NCBI RefSeq assembly: GCF_009730915.1
Contig: NC_052489.1
Location: 248,001-312,000 of the forward strand
Direction of reading: 5' to 3'
Source of the DNA: Dioscorea cayenensis subsp. rotundata
Lineage: Eukaryota; Streptophyta; Magnoliopsida; Dioscoreales; Dioscoreaceae
Length of the DNA stretch: 64,000 bases
Shown here: positions 1-10,499 of the stretch, one piece after another
Layout of the letters: each line of letters opens with the position of its first letter
How positions within the stretch are numbered: the first letter of the stretch is position 1
The notes under the pieces: generated by a model
What the model saw: the letters and a program-made list of their open reading frames with translations, nothing else
The model's database searches: none
What the model was told of the DNA's origin: nothing
Program-made: the position numbers and the translations under genes

Positions 1-655
1 TAACACAGATTGTCAAGATTGGCTTACAACCCCTCCTCAGCTCAATTCTTTTGGATGTTATGCATGCAAATTTGCTTGAATAATGTTCACTTAATCAATT
101 TTTTTTTGTTAAAAAAAAATTTAGACATGTGCGTTTCAAGTATATATATATATGTATTGCTTTAATTTCGGACAAATACTCATACAAGTTTCTCTTTTGT
201 TACTAGAACAGTTATTACTATATATACTACTAATTATAATACCATGCACGGTCAATATTATTACTACTATATATAATACTACTTCACAATTTATATCTAG
301 CTAGTTTACTTACTATCTATGTATATAACAGATTCTGCCTTTCTTATGAAAGACTTATTTCTAATTTTTATAATATCATTTACAATAAATATACAATAAG
401 TATAAAGCAAATTAAATCAATTATTTGAGTCCAAATTATATTTATATATGTAAATTTAGCAATCATTCATCTCAGGCTTCAGCATGCAGCTGGACGTACA
501 CGGAACGGCTTGAAACAGATGTTATTGGAGCATAACGGGACACCAGTGCAGTTGACGAGGTTGGCAATGCATGGGAGAGACATGAGGTCTGGACTGGAAG
601 CCACATTGCCTGCCTCCCTACGTATCCTGTGCCTTCATGTGTGTATGTATATCAG

Positions 656-656
<1 letters not shown>

Positions 657-687
<31 letters not shown>

Positions 688-743
688 TGTATATGCTCCC
701 TCGTGAACGTGTGTGTTACGTGTGTGTGTGTGTGTGTGTGTGT
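657..743. repeat. Compound microsatellite (GTAT)n and (TG)n
   Basis: GTAT tetranucleotide units run from about 657 to 692 and a TG dinucleotide run follows at 721-743, separated by a short unique spacer. Confidence 0.9.
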
Positions 744-1885
744 AAATATGAGCATGTTAATTTCGCCTGTCTGACGGGTTTCACTTGACCAGGTTCATGT
801 TTCATCGGCCAACTAAGCCACATCAGAACGGGTAACTAATTTTGCATATATAGCCATTTTGTCTTAAGAATTAAAGAATTTTAATGATTTTTAAGGTGCA
901 CTCTTGCAATGGCATTCCCTCCACAACTTGATGCTGATTTTAAGTAATAGTACATGATCCATCCGATTAAATTTACATGCATATTGTAGTCAATAGGTTT
1001 TCCCATTGCACTATCAACCACCTTATCATAATCATACTACCTCTTTGTCATAGAGCTAGCCTTCTGTCTGGTTGACTGCACTATATATAAACTACTTTAT
1101 TGAGTTTTAAATTTCTGGAGATCAATTAATTCTAGTTAACAAGGCGATTGCACACACACACATATATATATATATTCATAATTTTACTCTTTATCTTCTT
1201 CAAGCAATTGAATGATGCATCTGTCTTTCAAGTGCATGAGCTTGCTGCTGCAGGGCATGCATGTACCCATCATGGCAAATTAACAATTGGCCGTTGCACA
1301 TATTTCAAAAGTGAACTCTATCTTAGTCAAGTTATTGAATATATGCCTTTTTCTTTTTCTTTTAGGTGAGCTTGCTATTGAAGTTCATGGTTCATGTACA
1401 TTTTGATAATTAGTTATTTTACAGCAGCTTCTAAGCAGCTGTTACGTAAATTTCTCATTCTTTCTGTTTACAGGTTCAAAGCATGAGCCGGATTGTCAAA
1501 GTGATTTTCGGCTGAATTTGAAACATATCTTTTAGTAATTACATATGTACCAAACAATTAATGGATCGAAAGAAGAGGAAAGAAAATTCATCCCAAAAAA
1601 GAAGAAGAAAATGTTATAGAAGAGTGCTGGACTTTGTACTAAATGTGGGAAAGCCTTTGATATGGTGCGGGGACCTGAATGTTAGGTATGTTGCTTCTAG
1701 GGTGTAAGTGACTGCTTCAGTCATCAATTTTCTAATCCAGGAAAGATCAGTACGTCTTCTCTGTTTTAGTTCACTAATAAATATATTAGTCTAGAGTCAT
1801 CAAATGAGGGCTTTGATTTATAATTGCCTTTGTACTTACCTGTTTTTTTTATATGAATGAATGTAGTTTATCCATTTATTCAAAT

Positions 1886-1912
1886 ATGTATATATATATA
1901 TATATATATATG
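1886..1912. repeat. (TA)n microsatellite
   Basis: Uninterrupted TA dinucleotides. It lies just downstream of a GTTTATCCA motif (866-874 of the second kilobase, i.e. 1866-1874) that recurs at the 3' ends of LINE-like fragments elsewhere in the window. Confidence 0.85.
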
Positions 1913-2074
1913 CACCAAAAAACATAGGAATGGTCTGTTATACATTTCAAATTACAATGCATAAAAAATGGAAAAGTTTAGAGACACAGTATGTTTATGT
2001 TGGTTAGCATGATGATAGCTAGGAAGATCAATTAATTAATGTGGTTGAGAAGTTAACCTACCATACACTTGATG

Positions 2075-2162
2075 CACACACTTTTTTTTTTTTTTTGGCT
2101 AATAGACGATAAGTGCCCGCCATTTAAGGGATTGTCAAAAGAACAAACAGGTATGGAAATGC
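2075..2162 (-). mobile_element. Small A-tailed retroposed fragment
   Basis: An 88-bp insert is flanked by the 10-bp direct repeat ACACTTGATG (2065-2074 and 2163-2172). On the minus strand it ends in a run of about 16 A, so it looks like a 5'-truncated LINE or SINE-like retroposon. A related sequence (the CTAATAGA...CATTTAA.GGATT core) occurs at 12319-12373, which supports a repeat family. The family itself is not identified. Confidence 0.5.
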
Positions 2163-5020
2163 ACACTTGATGAACCACCTTAAGCTGATGAGTAGAGTCA
2201 TTTATGTTATGATGATTTATAGCATTGATAATTGTTTTTTCAGGGTTGGAAATTGATGCAATCCTTTGTTTGTGCTCTTATTTTTTCTCATTTTGTGTAT
2301 AAATAATATTTCAAAAGCTTTTTAAAAATTGCTTATTTACTTTTACATTCTGATATTAATAGATTTGGGTTCATCATCTGATTCATCTTTGTGATATGAT
2401 GCTCCCAGCTTGGCATTCCATTGATTATACAAGCTGTGAAACAGATTGGAATATCACTGCTATTCAGGACTGTGGTCAACCTGGATTTACATACATTGGC
2501 ATTGTCGGTGCTCTAGAGCAAAATGAAATCTCTGTTTCTGTTTTTCATTCATCTTTCTTCTTGATAGCTACTTTTTTATTTGTACTTTCTTAAGTATATT
2601 ATTTGATGCTTTTGTATTTACACAAGTAAATATAACTTGCAAATTAATGATTTAAATGCTGCTCTCTTGGGCCCCTTCAGAGTCAATATTTTTTTAAAGA
2701 TGTAGGCGCCTAATTCTTCCAGTTGTTCAGTCCATGCATTTATATGGCTCATTAATTAAGACTTCTATCACTATGTAAAAGTTAGTATATTTATTAAGAG
2801 TAATGCTACTCTCACAGAATTCATTGCCCGAATTTGCTTCCCGATCTGTAAATTTTGTTTAGTCATTTATCTTCATTTGATTGTATGCTAATTAATAATT
2901 TCATCATCCAACACTGCTCAGTACTTTTAAGTCTTTAACACAATACAGAGACTAGCTTTGGATTTAGTTTGTTTCCTTTTTTTTCCTGGTTTAGTTCTAC
3001 ACTTCTAGCAATGGGTTTTATTCCTGTTCAGTTGTGTAGATGGTTTTGTTGGTATGCAGCCATGCAGGTACCTTGGTAAAAGAATGCGGATAGATTATTT
3101 CATAGTTTAAGAACAGCTCAATGGTACGGTTCTTGCTTGTGATACACATTGGCGAGGCATTGAATTGGAAGGTCAATATGACTTTTCTCTTTAGCAAAAA
3201 AGGTGTAAATTCTAGACTTTATGAAGAGCATGGCAATGTTGACTACCTTCAGTTAATGGCATGAAACCATTAGTATTTGCACATGGTGTCTGCTAGATCT
3301 TCAAACGATCTCACCCACTCCTGCCATTAATTTACATGTTGATAGCTTTTCCTTCACCACCGAGATGGTCAATTTTTTGTCAGGCATTTGATTCAATTTA
3401 GAATTCAATCTGTTTTTGAATGCTCAACACTTTATTTAAGATGCCTTTGCAATCATGACTTATTACTACTGACGACCAAAATTTGAGGCTTGTACATTAA
3501 AATTGAGTAGTAGTTGTGAGCAAGTGGTTTTAACGCCCATGTGTGCGTACGAACTTCATCCTTACTTACCCTACTGAGGCTTGTACATATACTCCTTTTT
3601 TTTTTTAGTAGTCTAACCCATCATTTTGGCGCAAAAAATAAAAAATAAAAAATAAAAAAATAAAAAAATATTACTACATATGAAATCTCACAGCTACATA
3701 CCGATTGTGTTAGTACCTTCAAAATTTGATTCAGTACTTTGTACCCAATTAGCTATCATCTTTCCTTTTCAGCTAGATTGACATTTTTTAAAAATCCTTA
3801 AGTGTATCTGATATTTAGTAATTCATTGAGTCTGTTCAATATAAGTGTGAACTTCTCCAAGGCTTAAGCTTAAATGTGTACACACTTGATATTAAACCTC
3901 AATCACTGATAGCATTTCATTGCAATTATACCGAATGAAATGTTTATACAGTAAGGCATTTTTAAAAAAAAATCATAAACACTTCATAATAAATTGTATG
4001 CAAGGGTTTTATGGAAGTGATCATTGCCCAGTTACGTTTGAGCTTTCAGAACGCTGCGTCAGCAATGTCACTATTATAATTAATTAACGTACATGGCCTG
4101 GGTACTATATTGTACTCACTTTGGTGCTAACGCTGGTAGCTGGGATTTACCTGGTTGTTTTCACAATTGCCAGTATTTCTTGTCTAGTTTGAATGAATAC
4201 ACCAGCACAACAAACACTAGATTAACATGCATCCATTTTTGGATGAGGTTGTTGTATCCTTTTTATTTTTTTTTTATTTTTTTATTTTTTTTAATGAAAA
4301 AAATCTTCATAAATTACAAATGTATTATATAATTTGAGTTCTCAATCACATGGAAAAGTCTAATCAAGATCAGTATCATTTTATTTCTTTTTTACATGTA
4401 ACATCTTATTTAGCAATGTTGCTTTCAGAAATCCATACAAAAGAGATTAGGTATGATTGACCATATGTGTTGTAACATCTCCGGTCATGCTAGCTTTGTC
4501 TTTTTGTGGAATTTCATAGTTGTTACTTAATTACCGACACTAAAAAGTCATGTGTTTGAGAGAAGAGGATATTATTACTCTGCCAATTATTTAATAAAAA
4601 TTTATTGAGTTTTTTTTTAGTTCCATATAATTTTATGGGATACATTAATGCACAATAAGATCTTCGTCATATTAAAGAAAATCTCTTCATTTAAATTATA
4701 ATTTAAAAAAATTACATATCTATTTTTTTAATTTTTTAGTAAATATGACAAGTATATATAAAATCGACATAAAATTCAATTTGAGACTCATTACCACTAT
4801 CATATGTATCAAGTGCCATAATAAGATTAATGATATATATAATTAGACCAAAGCTCCATTAGCAATACAGATCTATTTAAACAGGATATTAAAAAAAATT
4901 AACATGACGTCAAGATAACTTTCAATGTATAGCTGTAAGTTGATTATATGACAAAATGTTTTAATAAAAAAAAAATACATCAACGCTGAGCTTTATATAT
5001 ATATATATATATACGGAGAA

Positions 5021-5150
5021 GAAAGAAAAGAAAATTAGGGAGATGGAAAAAGACTATCATTTAATTTGTTAGATAGAAGACCAAAGAAAGAAAAGAAAAT
5101 TAGAGAGATGGAAAGAGACTATCATTTAATTTGTTAGATAGAAGACCAAG
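5021..5150. repeat. Tandem duplication, 65-bp unit
   Basis: Two head-to-tail copies (5021-5085, 5086-5150) beginning GAAAGAAAAGAAAATTAG and ending TAGATAGAAGACCAA differ at only a few positions, implying a recent local duplication. TA microsatellites flank the block at about 4993-5012 and 5217-5239. Confidence 0.9.
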
Positions 5151-5630
5151 GAAATTAATAAGAACTTCTGTTTATATGTAATAATGATAATGATGCATAT
5201 AGGAAAATGATATAAATTTATATATATATATATATATATAAAGAGAGACAGAGCTATATACGTAAGGGACAAACACAAAAATTAAAGTAGTTACAACAGG
5301 AAGACAAATATGAGGCTCACATAATTTATTTTCGTTAAATTAATTATAAATAATTATCCTTATTGCATCTATATATCAGTAAAATCACCAGTTTTAAGAG
5401 GGTGAGGATGTGGCAATTCCCCGCCCGGGGTATGTTGACGCTTATTGCCCTACCTCAAAAAATAAAAAAAAATAAAAAAAATAAAAATACCGCGATAATA
5501 TTTTTATAAGTTTTATCATTTCTTCTTGTAGATATCTCATAAAGATGCATGCAACATAACAAAGCAACGTAGGCGTACACAGTACACACACATAGATAAC
5601 ATATCTATTAACTAGGAGATAATATCCAGA

Positions 5631-5636
5631 TTTATT
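5631..5636 (-). terminator. Candidate polyadenylation signal of the first polyphenol oxidase
   Basis: On the minus strand this reads AATAAA, about 40 nt downstream of the TGA stop at 5674-5676. Position and hexamer fit a plant near-upstream element; no transcript data back it. Confidence 0.4.
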
Positions 5637-5673
5637 TATAATAATTTAGCAGCAGAAGCAGCAGCAGCAGCAA

Positions 5674-7464
5674 TCACGCTGAGGAAGAGAAGTCGATGCT
5701 AAGCCCACCGATTATGACGTTCTCAGTCCCTGTCCTTGGCACCAGTGTGACGATGATATTCTCATCCCCATCGGCACCAATATCATCAAGAGACTCCGTG
5801 ATGCTCAACTTCAGCCTTGTCCTCCCAACTGCCATCTGAGAGTCGGTGGACCTGTGCGTGTGCGCGACGTTCACAAAGCTTCCGACAAACTCGCTCGCAT
5901 TGGCCCTCATTTGTCCGAAATCCGAAGGAGCATTGATGAAAACGTCGAACTTTATGGCTTTGTCTCTCGGAAACTGAATCCCCTCCACGACGAGCACCTC
6001 AGTCTCCGCTGCCTTCTCCGATTGGCTCCTACCGACACGAGGCCTCTTCACGGTGGCGCTGGCGGCTGCGGTCAATGTCAACGGGAATGTTGCTTCCGTG
6101 ATTGCTGACCTTGCAGCGGCCCGTGCTGCTTTGGGAGTTGGTCGCTTCCGGAGCCAAGGGATATCAACTTCTTGGTAAGTGTAGCGCAGCAATTTATTGT
6201 CCAGACAGTCTCGGACTTTCACCCTCACAAGCTGCGCGTTCTCGTCATAGAAGAGAAAAGCTGCGTCGAGCCAGTCCTTGTCTTTGAAGCCGGTGTTATT
6301 CTTCGCCGCAACCTTCGTCTGCCAGATATACCAGAGTCGGTCAATGTTGCCATGGTGGGCGAAAAAGATGGGGTCTCTCCCAGCAGAGTAGAATGTGCCC
6401 ATGTCTTCAATATTTGGCTGGGTACGGTCACCAGTCCACAGGTGCACCGGCCCGTGAGGAACGTTCTCCAAGGAACCAGCCCCTGGGTTTGGCTGATCAC
6501 CTCTCCGGTAGGCTGCTCCAAGGAATAGTTCAGGTGTTTTATTAGCCACCACTTGCCTGTACATGATGGTGAGGTTCTGGTCAATCTGCTCTTGATCAGG
6601 GAGGTTTTGGTCAACGAGATTGTAGTCAAGATCAATCACGGTTGGTGGCTGGTGCTTAGCGTCACGGAGGGGGTCGTAAAGAGAAGTTGATGGTGTGGTG
6701 TAGATGGAAGGCAACCTCATGCCGGCTTGTGCGTCCCAGTTCCAGTAAGGAAGAGCGAAGGTCTCGTCCCCAATGAGCTTGCCAAGGATTCTCTCATTAA
6801 AGTAGAGGTAGTAGCGGTGCCAAGGAAAGAAGAGCCAGGAGTTATGGACCTGGAGCTCAAGGTCTGGGAACCCAACCTGGTCGTAAGCTCCGTCACAGTA
6901 AGCGCAGTGGACGTTGGCTTGTTGCATGAAGTTGCGTGGGTCGCTGGCCGGCAGCTCCCTCATCAACTGGACAGCTCTCCTGTACTTTTTTAGATACTCG
7001 TTGTTGACTAAATGAGCAGCTGGACGCACACGCATTGGTGAAGTCGGGGAAGGGAGCTTGAAGTCGATGATCTTACTATTGGATTTGTAGGGAGGGCAGC
7101 AGTTGATTTGATTGCCGCCTCCATCGGCCAGCTGGCACTGGGAGACATCTGGAGGCTGGATTGGAAGTCCCTTTGCATGTGGTGTGCCTGTGGCGGCGGC
7201 TCCATACAAACCACCTCCTAAAGCTATCAGCATGTTTCTCCTATCCAGCTTCATCATTTCATGAGAGTAGTAATTCTCACCATCATGATCATGAGAGTGT
7301 TTCCCGCCCAGTTCAGCTTTGCATGACAGCCTCCTTCTCAGGAGATGGTTTGTTTTGACAGCTGCCAGCTGAGGAGGAGAAGGAGGAAGCCTCCTTGTTT
7401 GGTTGTTAGTGAAGAAGGAGCATGCAGGGGATGGAAGGTTGCTTGCAGTGGACATGCTAGCCAT
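5674..7464 (-). CDS. PPO: Polyphenol oxidase (catechol oxidase type), chloroplastic, intronless
   Basis: A 596-residue type-3 copper enzyme that oxidises o-diphenols to o-quinones in the thylakoid lumen. The N-terminus is a bipartite transit peptide: a Ser-rich, basic stroma-targeting part, then a twin-arginine signal (RR at 75-76 before a hydrophobic stretch), with the mature protein probably starting near residue 99. CuA ligands are H186, H207 and H216; CuB ligands H337, H341 and H371, with the same spacing (21, 9; 4, 30) as sweet-potato catechol oxidase. C190 is placed for the thioether bridge to H207. C110, C122, C123 and C187 include the structural disulphide cysteines. E333 sits at the waterkeeper position and F358 at the gate position. 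PPO1_DWL (DWL at 397-399) and PPO1_KFDV (KFDV at 505-508) domains follow. The ATG at 7464 gives the usual length and a complete targeting signal. All key residues are present, so it is probably functional. Confidence 0.96.
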   Translation of the reverse strand: MASMSTASNLPSPACSFFTNNQTRRLPPSPPQLAAVKTNHLLRRRLSCKAELGGKHSHDHDGENYYSHEMMKLDRRNMLIALGGGLYGAAATGTPHAKGLPIQPPDVSQCQLADGGGNQINCCPPYKSNSKIIDFKLPSPTSPMRVRPAAHLVNNEYLKKYRRAVQLMRELPASDPRNFMQQANVHCAYCDGAYDQVGFPDLELQVHNSWLFFPWHRYYLYFNERILGKLIGDETFALPYWNWDAQAGMRLPSIYTTPSTSLYDPLRDAKHQPPTVIDLDYNLVDQNLPDQEQIDQNLTIMYRQVVANKTPELFLGAAYRRGDQPNPGAGSLENVPHGPVHLWTGDRTQPNIEDMGTFYSAGRDPIFFAHHGNIDRLWYIWQTKVAAKNNTGFKDKDWLDAAFLFYDENAQLVRVKVRDCLDNKLLRYTYQEVDIPWLRKRPTPKAARAAARSAITEATFPLTLTAAASATVKRPRVGRSQSEKAAETEVLVVEGIQFPRDKAIKFDVFINAPSDFGQMRANASEFVGSFVNVAHTHRSTDSQMAVGRTRLKLSITESLDDIGADGDENIIVTLVPRTGTENVIIGGLSIDFSSSA

Positions 7465-7520
7465 CGATATATGAATCTAGCTATGAGAGATGCATGATGC
7501 TTATTGAAGGTTATGTCCTC

Positions 7521-7528
7521 TATTTATA
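7521..7528 (-). promoter_or_regulatory. TATA box of the first polyphenol oxidase
   Basis: On the minus strand this reads TATAAATA, roughly 60 nt upstream of the ATG at 7464. It would place transcription start near 7495 and give a leader of about 30 nt. The match is to the plant consensus; the start site is inferred. Confidence 0.55.
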
Positions 7529-8581
7529 GTGGTGGTGGTGATGGAGATGCATGGTTAGTTGATTGGGTTGGCGTGTGTTAGTGTCTAACAAATTAATATT
7601 GTGAAATGTTCTTCTGCTTTTGAAAATTTGCTTGCGTGGTGGTTTTCACACGAAAGGTTAACGGTTTAGGAACGGTTTGGCTACAAAATAAAAAATATAT
7701 AGCATAATTTTATTAAAGTGGTATTTGGTTGAATTTAATTGTAAATACAGTTGATTCAAATACTTGGAGTTTAAAATACAGTGAAATCAAATATGATGTT
7801 TGGTTGGATGTAATTAAAGATACTGTATTATAAAATTTTATGTTTGGTTTGAGTGATTTGTTAATGTATTTAAGAGATGTAATTACCCAAGGTGAGGTTA
7901 CCAAATTACCATCACATATTTTAAATATACATTTTTTAATATATGATAAAACTAAATCAAGTTTTTAAACCCATTTAATATATGATAGACTATTAAATGA
8001 ATTTTATTGTAAAATTAATTATTAAAAATATTAGCATAATATTTTTAAATTTATAAATTCAACTATCTCTTAATGATTAGTTGTTTCAATTTTTTTTTAG
8101 TTATTACAAATATTTTCAAAAGATATTTGAGAATATTATTTAAAAATATTTTTAAATCACCATCTTATCCTAATCTTGATCTTGCCCATCTCTCTTATCA
8201 TTATCCTACTCATGATCTTGATTTCATTCATCTCCATCGCCTCCGGCAACCTCACGGCTTCGGCTTTATTTCTCTTGTTGTAATTTCGGAGACAACGATC
8301 AATCCCATCCACAAATTTCGACTGCAGTTAGCGTTTCCGGAAAACGGCTCGAGCTATGTTGATGTGGCTCCTTTGAGAGCTGGCGGGTGATGTTTGACAG
8401 GATCACTCGGTTACAAGTGAAGATATTGTTGGTGCAAAACATCTTTGGTGTAGTGTCGTCGGTCACTGGCATATCAACGAATAAAGATGGCGTCAGTGAT
8501 AGAGGCCTGGGTGACTGGGTGAGGCGCAGTAATCTTAAGGATGAGATTATTTACTGAAGCTCATAAATCCCATAATCCTAA

Positions 8582-8632
8582 ATGAAGGATTTGGTTTTAC
8601 GGTCAATTTGGCCGTAAAACCAAATCCTTCAT
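8582..8632. repeat. Long inverted repeat, 21-bp perfect arms
   Basis: The arm ATGAAGGATTTGGTTTTACGG at 8582-8602 is repeated as its exact reverse complement at 8612-8632 with a 9-bp centre. An RNA of either strand would form a stable hairpin. Confidence 0.9.
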
Positions 8633-8713
8633 CCGTACATTTAAAAAGTATTTGAAAATACACCAGTAACATGAAATCCCTTCAAACAAACAATAGATTT
8701 TAGCATTTGGGTA

Positions 8714-8741
8714 TATTTGGAGTTACATGTAACTCCAAATA
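8714..8741. repeat. Perfect 28-bp palindrome
   Basis: The sequence TATTTGGAGTTACA is followed directly by its reverse complement with no spacer. It lies near the right end of the probable 1-kb DNA element and may be a subterminal inverted repeat. Confidence 0.85.
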
Positions 8742-8869
8742 CACCCAAACAAACACTACCTAAATAGGAAGTGCAAGTAATTATTACAAAAAATTATAGT
8801 ATATTCTATTCCTATATAATGAGTGTTTGGTTATTAAAATGAAAAAAAATTTCAGAGATCGACTCGTCG

Positions 8870-9210
8870 GCAACTAAACCACCGGTAGACCTGTGGCCGG
8901 TCGTCCGAGGTCGGCCAGAGCACCGGTGGATCGCCGGTGTGTCACAGTAGGCCACCCGGGCAGATCACCAGTGGTCGCCGATGTGTCACCAGAGGCCGGT
9001 GGACCGGTGGTTGGACCGGTGACTAGTTGCTGGAAACTTGTCGGACCACCGGTGGATCGCTGGCATGTCCCCGGAGGCTGATGGACCGGTGATCGAACCG
9101 TCAGTGAATCGATGACCTGTCGTCGGAGGCCGGTTAGACTACCGGCCAAACCGGTGGCCGATCGCCGGAGACTGACCGAGCCACCGATGGACTGGTGGCT
9201 GGTTCCCTAA
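8870..9210. repeat. GC-rich degenerate tandem repeat (CCGGTGG-rich)
   Basis: A sharply GC-rich island in AT-rich DNA is built from diverged units containing CACCGGTGGATCGCCGG and GGACCGGTG. Both strands stay open over about 200-275 bases, but the predicted peptides are low-complexity and reflect the repeat, not a gene. A weaker relative lies at 12604-12800. Confidence 0.7.
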
Positions 9211-9556
9211 TCGAAAGAGAGAGAGACTTTTTACAATAAAAAAAATTCCATTAAAAATGGAATGTTTTTTTATGTCATAATGTCATATTATGTTATAATT
9301 TTATAATTTAAAATAAATATCCAAATAGTCAATATGGCATAATTCTTAAAAAATATTAAATTATAAAATATTATAAAAATTATGCCATAATTCTTATCTA
9401 TCTAAACAGGTTTATGTCCGGGACCCACTTATCCCCACGTGATCTTGAATTTTGAATCAATGCATTACCTTATACATCTATGCATGTGACGCACTCGTTA
9501 TTATTTTTATTTTTTTGGTTCATCTGAGTTTTGATCCTTATTCAAGTTGTTGTCAG

Positions 9557-9587
<31 letters not shown>

Positions 9588-10147
9588 TAGTGCTCAATAT
9601 TAAATCTCATTTAATTGTCCAGCTGGTAAAATAAAAAAAAATCAACAAAACTAAAAAGAAAGAAATGATAATTTGGTTTGTTTTTCATTCATTTCGTTGC
9701 ACGGTACTCCATCTAAATTTGGTGAAGCTTTTAAGTGCATATACATCACCCAAAGTCAAGCATTGAATTCAGTAGGGTAGTTCTATCTTTTGATGTCAAA
9801 TTTGATAGTATTATTAATAAATTTAATTATTGAGGCAGATGAGCTGGACACAGTGCTTAATTCAATGGGGGTAGTACTCCAAAGAAACTTCAAACTTTTA
9901 CATATCAAAGAAACGTGCCATCATTATCAACCACATGCATGCAAAGTACATATATAAAGTCATTTTTTTCTTTTTCTTTTTTTTATAAGTACAGGATAAT
10001 TTACAATGGAAAATTGTGGCAAGGAGGGATGCATTTTCAAAGGTGGTCTTTAATGCTTTGTTTTGATGAGCTGTTAGAAGGGTTCGTAAAGTAGTGTCGA
10101 ATAAGGTAATGTTAGTGAAAAAAAAAATTTAAACTATATCTTATTTG

Positions 10148-10263
10148 GGACAGTGAGGAGGGAGATATTGGCGTGTTGTCTGCATTACTAGACTCGACAC
10201 CATGGGACTTGGAGGAATTGTTTGACCTCCATGATACTCTCACCGACGAGGTGAAGGTACAGC
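10148..10263 (+). other. Coding-like fragment, unidentified
   Basis: One frame from GACAGTGAGGAGG onward encodes an acidic stretch (DSEEGDIGVLSALL... then PWDLEELFDLHDTL) ending soon after 10263. It has no start, splice context or domain I recognise. It may be a transposon or gene fragment carried with the remnant just downstream. Confidence 0.25.
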
Positions 10264-10499
10264 AAGGACGATACATGTTGGTGTTAGTTTGAATTTTAGT
10301 CGGAATTAATTTTGTATTGATATTAATCCAATCTGGATTCAAACTGAATAAAGTGGTCCATGACTTTATCTAATGGAATTTTAAATTAACTCTAATTGGC
10401 ACTTTGGATAATGATCTACTTAAATTTTAAGTTGAGTTAATCCTTTGATGGTAAGGATTATATATAGTACAACACTAGGGGTCCCCAATCTAACGTTCT

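Larger units (their letters stand above)
1..5630. other. AT-rich intergenic DNA, no gene recognised
   Basis: No open reading frame here resembles a protein I know. The stretch is rich in A/T tracts and short-period repeats. A region near 480-640 and another near 2396-2525 have somewhat higher complexity and short open frames, but neither shows splice-linked exons or a recognisable domain, so I leave them unassigned. A small A-tailed insertion (2075-2162) and a tandem duplication (5021-5150) are listed separately. Confidence 0.6.
7713..8757. mobile_element. Probable non-autonomous DNA transposon, about 1 kb
   Basis: The left edge reads GTGGTATTTGGTTG and the right edge, inverted, reads GGTAGTGTTTGTTTGGG, the imperfect inverted termini common in plant MITE-like elements; TAAA occurs at both outer edges as a possible target duplication. 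Near the right end lie two strong palindromes (8582-8632 and 8714-8741). Between them, 8160-8530 is less AT-rich and could be captured sequence. No transposase is present and the superfamily is uncertain. Confidence 0.4.

Noticed and set aside
2396..2593. 65-residue open frame (MMLPAWHSIDY...)
   Set aside because: Considered as an exon of an unknown gene, but no adjoining exon or recognisable motif was found.
6102..7358. Open frames on the plus strand and in another minus frame inside the first polyphenol oxidase
   Set aside because: Shadow frames of a well-supported gene; the peptides show no domain and overlap its coding sequence.
8874..9149. Overlapping open frames on both strands, Gly/Pro/Arg-rich
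   Set aside because: They mirror the GC-rich tandem repeat; low complexity and no gene context.
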